Shown here: in pieces, positions 1 to 7,270 of the stretch | Layout: each line of letters begins with the position of its first letter | How positions within the stretch are numbered: position 1 is the stretch's first letter | DNA from: Methylocystis sp. L43 | Lineage (GTDB): Bacteria; Pseudomonadota; Alphaproteobacteria; Rhizobiales; Beijerinckiaceae | DNA length: 64,000 nucleotides | Reading direction: 5' to 3' | NCBI RefSeq assembly: GCF_015709525.1 | Contig: NZ_JADNRA010000021.1 | Coordinates: forward strand, 1 to 64,000 | Notes under the pieces: model-generated | Databases searched by the model: none | What the model was told of the DNA's origin: nothing | Seen by the model: only the letters and a program-made list of their open reading frames with translations | Translations under genes and position numbers: made by a program

Positions 1-2
1 GG

Positions 3-506
3 TTTCGCGCAGACGCCGTGCATGGTCGTACCTGGGGCGTCAAGGGAAAGACGCCTGTTGTCGAACGCCCCGGCCAACGGCAGACGATCAGCGCCGCCTC
101 AGCGGTGAATGCCAAGGGCGCGTTCTGGTATTGCACCTATGAAGGCGGCCTCACCGCTGAACTGTTCGTCCAACTGCTACGCAGGATGATGCGCTATCGC
201 TCGAAGCCGGTCCATCTGGTAGTGGACGGTCTTCCGGCCCATAAGACGAAGCTGGTGAAACGTTACGTGGAATCGACGGAGGGTCGGCTCACGCTGCATT
301 TCTTACCGGGCTATGCGCCTGAGCTGAACCCTGATGAGCTGATCTGGAGCCATGTTAAGCGCACTGGCGTTGCCAGAGCGCCTCTCCGCAAGGGCGAGAG
401 GCTGCTCGATAAGATCGAGACGCAATTGGCCCAGATCAAGAAAGCGCCTGAACTCGTTCGGTCATTCTTCAGGGCGCCAAGTGTCGCCTATATTACCGAC
501 CAGTGA
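3..506 (+). CDS. IS630-family transposase, 3' part
   Basis: The frame is open from the first bases of the window to a TGA at 504-506, so this is the C-terminal part of a gene that begins upstream; the GTG at 18 is an internal codon. The peptide contains FRADAVHGRTW, then HLVVDGLPAHK and LPGYAPELNPDELIW. The last two are the second Asp block and the final Glu block of the DDE catalytic core of IS630/Tc1-like transposases, which cut and paste DNA at TA dinucleotides. The N-terminal helix-turn-helix and the first catalytic Asp lie outside the window, so intactness cannot be judged. The right end of the element should lie shortly after 506, but the inverted repeat cannot be matched without the left end. 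Confidence 0.88.
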   Translation, partial: FRADAVHGRTWGVKGKTPVVERPGQRQTISAASAVNAKGAFWYCTYEGGLTAELFVQLLRRMMRYRSKPVHLVVDGLPAHKTKLVKRYVESTEGRLTLHFLPGYAPELNPDELIWSHVKRTGVARAPLRKGERLLDKIETQLAQIKKAPELVRSFFRAPSVAYITDQ

Positions 507-753
507 GTAACACTTGTCGGCCCGATACGACGGCCAATCTGGTGAACGTCTCGCGAGCCGCACGCCGAACAGACGAAGCGGCGCGACCGCGCCAGAGTGA
601 TGAACGGTATCTGCGGCGCCATCCGCATTGCGTCGAAGGTGCGACCTCGCTGTGATGGGCAAGAACTGAGCCGCCGATGCGAGGTTGCCCATCGAAAGGC
701 TGGTCCAGATCCGGGTCTTCGGAGTTCGCATTAATCTCGATAGGTCCACGGTG

Positions 754-1902
754 TCACCCGTCAACGTCTTTGAAAATGCCTTCAACCCCACCATTCATCG
801 GATTACGATTGCGGATATGATCCTGTGCCCAATCAAACCATTCGGCAATTGACCGCCCACACACTATTTGGGTCAGATGGGACTCGTGGGCCTTCAGCTC
901 TTCAAGGAAACACTGAGCTGTTGTTGCCTCTTCCCATCTGTGAGCGAGGTCTATAAAGCGGCGCCACTGATTGTGTTCCCTTTGGCGACGCTCACGCTCG
1001 ATTTGGGGGCGATGCTCCGATTCAAGCCGCCTGCGTTCGGCCTCCTCGCGTTCATTGCGCAATTTTGCGAGCGCTGACGCAGCGAGGATGAGCGAACAGA
1101 CGATTTCCTGGAGCAGTTTCTCAAGCGGCGCGTCGGGTGTTTCTATCCATTCACTTCGAATTGCGCTGTCACCCAAATAGCTGTCGATCTTGAAAACAAG
1201 GATTCCGGTGGGCTCGAGCACCTGCGTCCAATTGCGTTCGCCCGGCAGCGACCATCGCATCTCGCTTTTTGTTTTTGGTCTGCGAACCTGTTTCTGTTTT
1301 TCGCGGAGCTTGAACTCGATTTGATCCTGTCCCGAGCTGAAATACGTTTTGCCACGCTCGCCTGTCTCGGCTCTTAGCTCCTGTCGCATGGCCGCCTTAA
1401 AGAGGGCATCGAGAATGCGATGACGACGATGATCAGTGTCGGTCCACTCAGTGAAGATGGGGCCGAAGATATGGTGTTCGCGTTTGGCATCACGTCGCTG
1501 TCGCTCGTGTTCTGCAATCCAACCAGCAATGATAGGGTGCGGTCGTGCTAAGCGTTCCGGGACAGAAATAGGTCCATCCAGCGCGGCTCTAGCTGCTAAT
1601 GCCTGCCGCTCTGCGGAAAGGAAAATTGGGCGGGATTTTGGCGTGGTCGGCTTAATCGTTGCCGAGGAGGGATTTCCTGGCTCTAGAGGTGGCAGCGAAG
1701 GCTGCGAACCCTGCTTGCCTGCGGCTTTCTTGGCCCAGTGACCGCGTGAAGGATAGGGTATGGCCAGCCGGTCGCAAATTTTGGCGAGACCGCTACCGGT
1801 GATGCCGTAAGTCTCGCCAAGCTGGATTAATGGCGTCTCCCAGACCTGACGAAAAAGCTCTTCCCTACTAACCGTTATGGGACGCGCCGCGTTCTCGCCC
1901 AT
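754..1902 (-). CDS. conserved hypothetical protein with N-terminal HTH-like region
   Basis: This is a 382-residue protein of unknown function. The ATG at 1902 is preceded by an AAGGAAAG ribosome binding site. The first 60 residues (SREELFRQVWETP, then GETYGITGSGLAKICDRL and PSRGHWAKKAAGK) look like a helix-turn-helix that could bind DNA; this N-terminal pattern recurs in hypothetical proteins of Rhizobiales. Residues about 275-315 are rich in Arg and Glu and probably form a coiled coil. No catalytic motif is visible. It stands alone, between the IS630 end and a tRNA fragment, and is transcribed towards the IS. The coding frame is long and well formed, so I take it as real; the function is not known. 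Confidence 0.75.
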   Translation of the reverse strand: MGENAARPITVSREELFRQVWETPLIQLGETYGITGSGLAKICDRLAIPYPSRGHWAKKAAGKQGSQPSLPPLEPGNPSSATIKPTTPKSRPIFLSAERQALAARAALDGPISVPERLARPHPIIAGWIAEHERQRRDAKREHHIFGPIFTEWTDTDHRRHRILDALFKAAMRQELRAETGERGKTYFSSGQDQIEFKLREKQKQVRRPKTKSEMRWSLPGERNWTQVLEPTGILVFKIDSYLGDSAIRSEWIETPDAPLEKLLQEIVCSLILAASALAKLRNEREEAERRRLESEHRPQIERERRQREHNQWRRFIDLAHRWEEATTAQCFLEELKAHESHLTQIVCGRSIAEWFDWAQDHIRNRNPMNGGVEGIFKDVDG

Positions 1903-2112
1903 ACCGCTTTCCTTTTTCCAATTGAGCGCGAAGATAGGCTCTCTTCGGAGGGGGTAGATGCATTTCGATCAGTCGGCCCAATTAAACGACAGTCCAGGAA
2001 ATTGTCGCGGATATGCGTTTGCGTCCGCAAGTGTTCGCCAATGCTTATCGGGCAAATGTTGGGCACGAACCGCGCATCGGCTCAGGATACGCATACTTCT
2101 TATTGATTTTAT

Positions 2113-2165
2113 TGGCGCGCCCAAGGGGATTCGAACCCCTGTTTTCGCCGTGAAAGGGCGGCGAG
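2113..2165 (-). pseudogene. 3' half of a tRNA-Glu (TTC) gene
   Basis: Read on the minus strand, this stretch holds an anticodon arm with loop CTTTCAC (anticodon TTC), a T arm with a perfect 5-bp stem AGGGG/CCCCT around TTCGAAT, a 3' acceptor strand TGGGCGC, discriminator G and an encoded CCA. The 5' half is absent: nothing upstream pairs with the acceptor strand (GCGCCCA would be needed) and there is no D arm. The last base pair of the anticodon stem is also mismatched. A 3' tRNA fragment that starts in the anticodon stem is the usual scar left by a tyrosine-recombinase element that integrated into a tRNA gene. Confidence 0.75.
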
Positions 2166-2197
2166 CAGACCGTGAGTAGCGAAACTCCCCTCACAGA

Positions 2198-2911
2198 TCA
2201 TTCCCAATGCTCCCCGGCTTCGTTCGCCGCAAAGAGATCCTCCTCTCCCGCGAACAAAACATCATCGAGATCGGCCTCGGGCTTTGGCATCTCCAAGAGC
2301 CCTTCGTCTTCGAGCCGTTCGATGTCGGGAAGATCGCGCAGCGTCGCCAGCCCAAAAACCTCCAGGAATTTCCTGGTCGTCACATAAGCGAAAGGCGCGC
2401 CGGGCTGCGGCGCGCGCAGGACGCCGTCGATCAGGCCATGGCGCTTGAGCACGCCGATGACGTCGCGACTGATCTCTTTGCCGGCGAGCCGAGAGAGTTC
2501 GGCGCGGGTGGCGGGTTGTAGATAGGCGATCGCGGTCACGGCCAAAATCTCCGTCGGCGTCAGCTCGGGCGCGCCCGCAATGCGCAGATCGGCGCCGCCC
2601 ACCGCGCGGATCGCCGGCGCGAAGCGCGGCCTGGTGCGCAATTGATAGCCGCCGGCGACGATGACGAGTTCATAGGGCCGCGCGCGTAACTCGTCGCGGA
2701 TGTCGGCGATCAGGTCGTCGAGATTGCAATTTGACCCGACAACCCGCGCCAAAACCTCGCGCGGAACCGGATCGCGCGACGCAAAGATGACCGCTTCGAT
2801 TCGCCCCATCCACTCACGCCAGCGCGCGGCTTCCGGCAGATCGACGAGACTGAGGTCGAAAGATTCTTCGACCTCGCCTGTCTGAAACGCGCGCGTCTTT
2901 GGTCGGCCCAT
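2198..2911 (-). CDS. scpB: ScpB-like segregation and condensation protein
   Basis: A 237-residue member of the ScpB family, the winged-helix subunit that joins SMC and the kleisin ScpA in the bacterial condensin. Visible family signatures are RIEAVIFASRDPVPREVLARVV, the central TPTEILAVTAIAYLQP, and GVLKRHGLIDG followed by YVTTRKFLEVFGLATLRDLP. The length is normal. There is no scpA or smc nearby. Plasmid-borne ScpB copies next to a DUF1403 gene and a tyrosine recombinase are a recurring arrangement on rhizobial plasmids, so a role in plasmid maintenance is likely but inferred. It lies 119 bp downstream of the DUF1403 gene on the same strand and was probably co-transcribed with it. Confidence 0.9.
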   Translation of the reverse strand: MGRPKTRAFQTGEVEESFDLSLVDLPEAARWREWMGRIEAVIFASRDPVPREVLARVVGSNCNLDDLIADIRDELRARPYELVIVAGGYQLRTRPRFAPAIRAVGGADLRIAGAPELTPTEILAVTAIAYLQPATRAELSRLAGKEISRDVIGVLKRHGLIDGVLRAPQPGAPFAYVTTRKFLEVFGLATLRDLPDIERLEDEGLLEMPKPEADLDDVLFAGEEDLFAANEAGEHWE

Positions 2912-3030
2912 GATCGCGCCTCACCTTGTTCCTCAATGTGCTTCACTCGAACGCCCGACCAATTTCTCAAGTCGCCAAACCCTGATTGTCGACCCTACCC
3001 GCCAACTCGGATCTGTCGCCTGGCGATGCC

Positions 3031-4092
3031 TTAAAGCCCGTACAGCCGAAAGCTCGACCGCCCCGTCAGCTCGCGCGCGGCGCCTAGTTCAACGAGCCGA
3101 TCGAACAGACGCCGCGAACTGCGGTCGGAAAGCTTAGCGTATTTCGCGGCGCGCGCGGGACCGACGCAATCGTCGGCAAGCAGCATTTCGATCACACGCT
3201 CTGCTCCCTTGGCGCGCAGCTTTGGCGCGGCGTCGCAAAGTTTTTCGGCGCGGCGTGAAAGATCGACGGCAAGATCAACCGCCTCTCGCGCCGCAAGGGC
3301 GTATGCGCTCGCCAGCGCGTTCGACCAGTCGCGGTCGCCGGGGCGCGGTCGACGTCCGTTTGGCGCGCGGCGCAATACGGGGTGAGCGATCACCGTCGCC
3401 AGCAGCGGAACCGGCGCCTGCCAGCCGAGTTTTTGCGCCAGGGCTGCGTCGGCGAGCCAAAGCGCGAGAATCTCCGCCTCGACCCCGGGACCGGCCGCCA
3501 GGTCGTGCATCGCCGCTGCGCTCGCGCCCGCCGCTGTGGCGAGTGGATTGTCGGCGCTGGCGACGGTGGTTTGGCGGAACGACTCGGCAAGACGCTCCCC
3601 GTCCACAGCGCTCGGCCTCCCGACGTGTTCGGCGACGATCGACAATGTCGCTGCGTCGAATCTCATGGGACGATGGGCGAAATACCGCCACAGGCGATGA
3701 AGCCGTCCGGCTGGACTGGTTTCGACGACCGCGCCCCCGAGATGCTCGGCGTCGCGCAATGCCGCTTCGTCCTCGCGCAGCCGCGCGAGACGCGCGCAGG
3801 TCGCGGCGGCTTTGAGCGCCAGACGCTGGCGCAGCGCGCCTGAAAAAACAGGTTCGCCGCCACCCTCTCCGGCGCGCAACAGCTGGTCGAGATGAGCGAT
3901 GCCGGCGCCGGCGAAAAACGCGGACCCGGCGCCGTCGGCGGCGTCGCCTTTCGCCCAACGCGGCAGCGGCCGGACTGCTGGGAGAGTTTGCGGGTTTGGT
4001 GGATTGTCACGGCGTGATCGAGCGCGCAGCGCCCTCTCCCGGCGAGACGATGATTTGGCGTCGAGAAACTCGTCCGAATCAACCTGCAGCAT
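3031..4092 (-). CDS. DUF1403 family protein
   Basis: A 353-residue protein that I recognise as DUF1403, a family of unknown function found mostly on Rhizobiales plasmids. Typical features are the segment FFAGAGIAHLDQLLRA near residue 60, an Ala- and Arg-rich helical body, and the C-terminal part MLLADDCVGPARAAKYAKLSDRSSRRLFDRLVELGAARELTGRSSFRLYG, which looks like a winged helix. There is no signal peptide or membrane segment. It precedes scpB on the same strand and is divergent from the tyrosine recombinase; the 534-bp space between them holds several palindromes and repeats. The recurrent grouping of the three suggests a shared function in plasmid segregation or multimer resolution, which is inference. 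Confidence 0.85.
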   Translation of the reverse strand: MLQVDSDEFLDAKSSSRRERALRARSRRDNPPNPQTLPAVRPLPRWAKGDAADGAGSAFFAGAGIAHLDQLLRAGEGGGEPVFSGALRQRLALKAAATCARLARLREDEAALRDAEHLGGAVVETSPAGRLHRLWRYFAHRPMRFDAATLSIVAEHVGRPSAVDGERLAESFRQTTVASADNPLATAAGASAAAMHDLAAGPGVEAEILALWLADAALAQKLGWQAPVPLLATVIAHPVLRRAPNGRRPRPGDRDWSNALASAYALAAREAVDLAVDLSRRAEKLCDAAPKLRAKGAERVIEMLLADDCVGPARAAKYAKLSDRSSRRLFDRLVELGAARELTGRSSFRLYGL

Positions 4093-4192
4093 GGCGGAAT
4101 CCTAAGCTCGGAACGAGTCTGGCGGCAAGTTCTGGCGGCGCTTTTTTGTGATTTTTTGCGCCACATCCGCCGCGCTTGTCTTCCCTCTCTCT

Positions 4193-4219
4193 TGTCCGAT
4201 AATGTGGGCTTATCGGACA
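4193..4219. promoter_or_regulatory. 27-bp inverted repeat, candidate recombinase core site or operator
   Basis: Perfect 10-bp arms TGTCCGATAA and TTATCGGACA flank the 7-bp spacer TGTGGGC. Two inverted binding sites around a 6-8 bp overlap is the geometry of a tyrosine recombinase core site, and the recombinase gene starts 408 bp to the right. An operator for the leftward DUF1403-scpB unit, whose start is 101 bp away, is the alternative. Confidence 0.55.
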
Positions 4220-4354
4220 TGATTCGAAAGGCTCGGAGTTCCGTGAAAAATTTCGCGTTTGATCGGTGGACAGCCTTCTGACGCGTCGGATTCTTCCGGC
4301 CAAGGTTCCGCTTGAACGACCGGACTCCCCCCTTGGGAAATGTCGGAGAGCCGC

Positions 4355-4456
4355 AATTTTATGGGATCCGAGGCTCAATGCTGCCGGAAGCCGATTCACA
4401 ATTTATGGGACGAAACCGCCCGAATATTTCGGGAATTCGAGCATAATTTATGGAAC
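4355..4456 (+). repeat. three direct repeats AATTTATGGGA spaced 44-45 bp
   Basis: Copies are AATTTTATGGGA (4355-4366), AATTTATGGGA (4400-4410) and AATTTATGGAA (4445-4455). The centres lie 44 and 45 bp apart, close to four helical turns, so all copies face the same side of the helix. An inverted repeat CCCGAA-TAT-TTCGGG lies between copies two and three. The array is in the leader of the tyrosine recombinase gene and may be accessory arm sites or a regulator array. Confidence 0.5.
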
Positions 4457-4479
4457 CGCGCCGGCAATCGGGGGGCGGC

Positions 4480-4496
4480 AGTCCGACAATCGGACT
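4480..4496. promoter_or_regulatory. second GTCCGA palindrome upstream of the recombinase gene
   Basis: AGTCCGA-CAA-TCGGACT is a perfect 7-bp inverted repeat with a 3-bp spacer. It carries the same GTCCGA half site as the 27-bp palindrome at 4193-4219, which suggests that one protein binds both. It sits 131 bp before the chosen recombinase start. Confidence 0.45.
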
Positions 4497-4626
4497 CTCA
4501 CCCATGGGAAAGTCCGGCCGATGTCGCCTTTTTTTCGGCCGCCGAAATTTGGCGGCAGGACTTATGAGACCGGTCGAATCGGGATTCCGAGCCGCCGTTG
4601 GAAATGTCGAAAACTGCCGAGGGCCC

Positions 4627-5679
4627 ATGTCGGAAGAAACCGCCACTTCTTCGCCCGACGAAGACGTCCAAACCGACGCGCGGCTCATCGAGCGACCGGC
4701 GGCTCCCCATCTCGCCGCGCTCTCCGAAAAGGCGCGCGATTACGCCCGTAACGCCCGCTCCGAAAACACAAGGCGCGCCTACGAGGCGGACTGGCGGCAG
4801 TTTGCCGCCTGGCTGCGCCGCCAGGGGCTCGATCCCCTGCCCCCGGATCCGCAAACCGTCGGCCTCTATTTGACCGCCTGTATGGAGGGAGTTCGGGGCC
4901 GGGAGCCGGTTTCGGTGGCTACTTTGGAGCGCCGGCTCGCCGGCATCTGCTGGCATTACCGCCAGCGCGGCGCGCCGCTCGATACGTCAGATCGGCACAT
5001 TTCCACCGTGCTCGCCGGGATCCGCCGCGCCCATGGCCGCCCGCCGGTCCAGAAGGAGGCGATCTTCGCCGACGAGCTGCTGGCGATGCTGGCGACGCTC
5101 GAGATGGATCTGCGTGGGATCCGCGACCGCGCAATTCTCGCGCTAGGCTTCGCCGGCGGTCTGCGCCGTTCGGAAATCGTCGGCCTCGATTGTGGCCCCG
5201 ACCAGACCGAAGACGGCTCGGGGTGGGTCGAGATTCTTGAAGGCGGCGCGGTGCTGCAGATATCCGGCAAAACCGGCTGGCGCGAGGTCGAAATCGGTCG
5301 TGGCTCGCGTCCCGAAACCTGTCCCGTCGCACTTCTCGAAACCTGGATGCGGCTCGGGCGGATCAGCCAAGGCCCCCTCTTCCGGCCGATCGCGCGGAAG
5401 AATGGCGGCGTCTCGCCCGAGCGGCTGACCGACAAACATGTCGCCCGCCTGGTGCAGAAAACCGCCCTCGCCGCCGGCATTCGCGGCGATCTGAGCGAGG
5501 GTGAGCGCCGTCTCGCCTTCTCTGGACACTCCTTGCGCGCCGGCCTCGCCTCCTCGGCGCAAATCGACGAAGGGCATGTGCAAAAACATCTCGGCCACGC
5601 CTCCGCCGAAATGACGCGTCGATACCAGAGGAAACGCGACCGGTTCCGGGTCAATCTCACCAAAGCCGCAGGTTTGTAA
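4627..5679 (+). CDS. tyrosine recombinase / site-specific integrase
   Basis: A 350-residue phage-integrase family recombinase. An N-terminal SAM-like core-binding domain (NTRRAYEADWRQFAAWLRRQ) is followed by the catalytic domain with all expected residues: Arg in FAGGLRRSEIVGL, Lys in ISGKTGWREV, the HxxR box in SGHSLRAGLAS, His in HLGHASAEMT, and the Tyr nucleophile in TRRYQRKRDR. The frame is open back to 4450, but the segment before 4627 has a non-protein composition and holds repeats, so I chose the ATG at 4627 (MSEETATS). It is divergent from DUF1403-scpB. It may resolve plasmid multimers or insert and excise an element at the nearby palindromes; which of the two is not decidable from sequence. 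Confidence 0.9.
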   Translation: MSEETATSSPDEDVQTDARLIERPAAPHLAALSEKARDYARNARSENTRRAYEADWRQFAAWLRRQGLDPLPPDPQTVGLYLTACMEGVRGREPVSVATLERRLAGICWHYRQRGAPLDTSDRHISTVLAGIRRAHGRPPVQKEAIFADELLAMLATLEMDLRGIRDRAILALGFAGGLRRSEIVGLDCGPDQTEDGSGWVEILEGGAVLQISGKTGWREVEIGRGSRPETCPVALLETWMRLGRISQGPLFRPIARKNGGVSPERLTDKHVARLVQKTALAAGIRGDLSEGERRLAFSGHSLRAGLASSAQIDEGHVQKHLGHASAEMTRRYQRKRDRFRVNLTKAAGL

Positions 5680-5715
5680 AAGCCTTTGCGCGGCGCGAAC
5701 CACCCTTGATTTAAG

Positions 5716-5730
5716 TGCCCCATTGGGGCA
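5716..5730. promoter_or_regulatory. palindromic operator of the toxin-antitoxin pair
   Basis: TGCCCC-ATT-GGGGCA is a perfect inverted repeat placed 10 bp before the GTG start of the toxin gene. HigBA-type pairs repress their own promoter through such a site, bound by the XRE-family antitoxin. The position between the recombinase stop (5679) and the toxin fits this role. The TTG at 5723 lies inside the palindrome and is therefore an unlikely start codon. Confidence 0.6.
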
Positions 5731-5740
5731 TATTCGGCTC

Positions 5741-6082
5741 GTGAAGAAGCCGCTTCATACCGTCGCTGAGACGCAAATCTACCTGTCTCGCGCCGAAGGG
5801 TTGATGACCGAAAGCGAGCGGAGCGCAATTGTTGACCTCCTGGCTGCAAGCCCGGAAGTCGGCGATCTCATCCCGGGAACTGGCGGCCTTCGAAAAGTCA
5901 GGGTTCCCCTGGCGGGACGAGGAAAAAGAGGCGGCGCACGGGTCATCTACTACGTCTATGACCAGACGTTGCCGATTTATCTGCTGCTGGCCTACGCCAA
6001 AAACGAGCGAGACGATCTTTCCAGCGAGCAGAAGGCCGTGCTGCGGCGTCTCGTTGAAACCATCCTCGCAAGGAAACAGTAA
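5741..6082 (+). CDS. RelE/HigB-like toxin of a type II toxin-antitoxin pair
   Basis: A 113-residue RelE/ParE-fold protein. The signature GTGGLRKVRVPLAGRGKRGGARVIYYV and the following LPIYLLLAYAKNERDDLSSEQ match HigB/RelE-like mRNA interferases, which cut mRNA at the ribosome. The GTG at 5741 is chosen because it keeps the N-terminal strand and lies just after the palindromic operator; a TTG at 5723 is the alternative. The stop codon is one base before the ATG of the antitoxin gene, so the two are one operon with toxin first, the order typical of higBA. The gene lies directly after the recombinase, a common place for addiction modules. Confidence 0.85.
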   Translation: MKKPLHTVAETQIYLSRAEGLMTESERSAIVDLLAASPEVGDLIPGTGGLRKVRVPLAGRGKRGGARVIYYVYDQTLPIYLLLAYAKNERDDLSSEQKAVLRRLVETILARKQ

Positions 6083-6083
6083 A

Positions 6084-6380
6084 ATGAAAGAAGCACTGTT
6101 CAACGATCTTGTGAAGAGTTTGGAACAAGCGGCGGCGCATGCGCGGGGCCAGGCGGTTCCTGGCCTCCAGGTCCACCCGGCGCCAACCGCCGCCGATATT
6201 ATTTCGATTCGTCAGCAGGCTGGCCTCACGCGCAAGCAATTCGCGGCGATTCTCGGAACAGCCGTCGGCACGCTTCGAAAGTGGGAGGATGGGTCCCGCG
6301 CGCCGAGTGGCGCAGCTCGCACCCTGCTCCTTGTTCTGAGACGTAATCCCAAAGCAGTGCTCGAAGCTCTCGCTGCCTAG
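6084..6380 (+). CDS. XRE-family antitoxin (HigA-like)
   Basis: A 98-residue DNA-binding antitoxin. The C-terminal half is a classical helix-turn-helix: IRQQAGLTRKQFAAILG then GTLRKWEDGSRAPSGAARTLLLVL, as in the antitoxins that follow RelE/HigB-like toxins. It should neutralise the preceding toxin and repress the operon through the palindrome at 5716-5730. The start ATG at 6084 follows the toxin stop with one base between. A longer open frame upstream overlaps the toxin gene and is a shadow. Confidence 0.88.
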   Translation: MKEALFNDLVKSLEQAAAHARGQAVPGLQVHPAPTAADIISIRQQAGLTRKQFAAILGTAVGTLRKWEDGSRAPSGAARTLLLVLRRNPKAVLEALAA

Positions 6381-6554
6381 AGACAACGCCGCGAAGTACA
6401 TCACTTGGCGCTTAGCGGCACGCTCTCCGTTCTTAGTTGAGAGCCTCAAATCCCGGCGCCATTCGCGATTGTTCGACAGCCGCGATGTTGGCTTCGCCGA
6501 AAGGATCGACGGCGCTCACCACGGCAATTTGCGCCCAATTCGGGAGGTAGCGGT

Positions 6555-6893
6555 ATGGACGGGAAAGATTTCGGCAATCTGATCGCGGGCCTCGACGATG
6601 CTTTGGCCTATGCGAAGGGACATAAAAGCCCTGGCGCGCGCGCTCATCCAATCCGCTCAGAAAATCGAGCATGGGATGACGCCGACGTGCGCGATGCCTG
6701 GATCGAAAGCATCCCAGAAATCAAGGGCGGCGCGCCGGTTATCAAGGGCACGCGCATCACGGCGTATGCCATCGAAGCGCGGTTGTTGCACGGCGACAGC
6801 CTCGACGAGATCGCCGCCGAGAACCCTGATATACCGCGTGAAGCTTTCGTAGCGGCCCTCCTCTTCGCCAAAGCGCATCCCCTCCCCCGCTGA
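6555..6893 (+). CDS. DUF433 domain protein (antitoxin-like)
   Basis: A 112-residue protein. The C-terminal 60 residues are a DUF433 domain: SIPEIKGGAPVIKGTRITAYAIEARLLHGDSLDEIAAENPDIPREAFVAALLFAKA. DUF433 proteins are small winged-helix antitoxin-like proteins, often paired with a PIN-like DUF5615 toxin. Here the first 45 residues are an unrelated extension and no toxin gene follows; after the stop come 83 bp and then the end of a small ORF on the other strand. It is therefore either an orphan antitoxin or a stand-alone regulator. Confidence 0.7.
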   Translation: MDGKDFGNLIAGLDDALAYAKGHKSPGARAHPIRSENRAWDDADVRDAWIESIPEIKGGAPVIKGTRITAYAIEARLLHGDSLDEIAAENPDIPREAFVAALLFAKAHPLPR

Positions 6894-6976
6894 ACCCTCG
6901 TTGCGGCTTGGGGAAATCCGATGGACGCCTTTGTCAATCACGGTCTCGATTCTGACGCGCAACGCCTGCGGACGCT

Positions 6977-7195
6977 TCATTGCCTGTCGTCGGTCAATTG
7001 AGGCGCCAATGGCTCCGCGAATGGCGGCAACTGACCATAGGTGGCGGCGGCCGTCAGCGCCTGTGCGGCGATGTCGCCCGACCGGGTCAAAAGATCGGCG
7101 GGCGACGCCTTCCCTTCCGCGGCCATTGGGCCAAGCTCGATGATTTTGACCAGCGCATCGGAAAGGATGGCGAGTTGGGTCGTCGTATCGGTCAT
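6977..7195 (-). CDS. small hypothetical protein downstream of repC
   Basis: A 72-residue ORF (MTDTTTQLAILSDALVKIIE) 75 bp after the repC stop on the same strand. The composition is protein-like, predicted mainly helical, with few Arg runs unlike shadow frames. There is no strong ribosome binding site and I recognise no family. It could be translated from the end of the repABC transcript. Confidence 0.4.
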   Translation of the reverse strand: MTDTTTQLAILSDALVKIIELGPMAAEGKASPADLLTRSGDIAAQALTAAATYGQLPPFAEPLAPQLTDDRQ

Positions 7196-7270
7196 GGCGT
7201 CCGCGCTCCGTCAAACAGAGACGATAGTCACCAAGATCGGACCATGAAAACGCGTCGCGGAACAGTCCGA

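Noticed and set aside
462-794. 110-residue minus-strand ORF behind the IS630 gene
   Set aside because: It overlaps the transposase end and the hypothetical gene, has no ribosome binding site and resembles no family.
1958-2179. 73-residue plus-strand ORF ending GAPKGIRTPVFAVKGRRADRE
   Set aside because: This is the translation of the antisense strand of the tRNA-Glu fragment, a common false ORF; it has no coding signs.
3275-3958. Long Arg-rich ORFs on both strands over the DUF1403 gene
   Set aside because: They are shadow frames of a GC-rich gene; the composition is mostly Arg, Ala and Pro.
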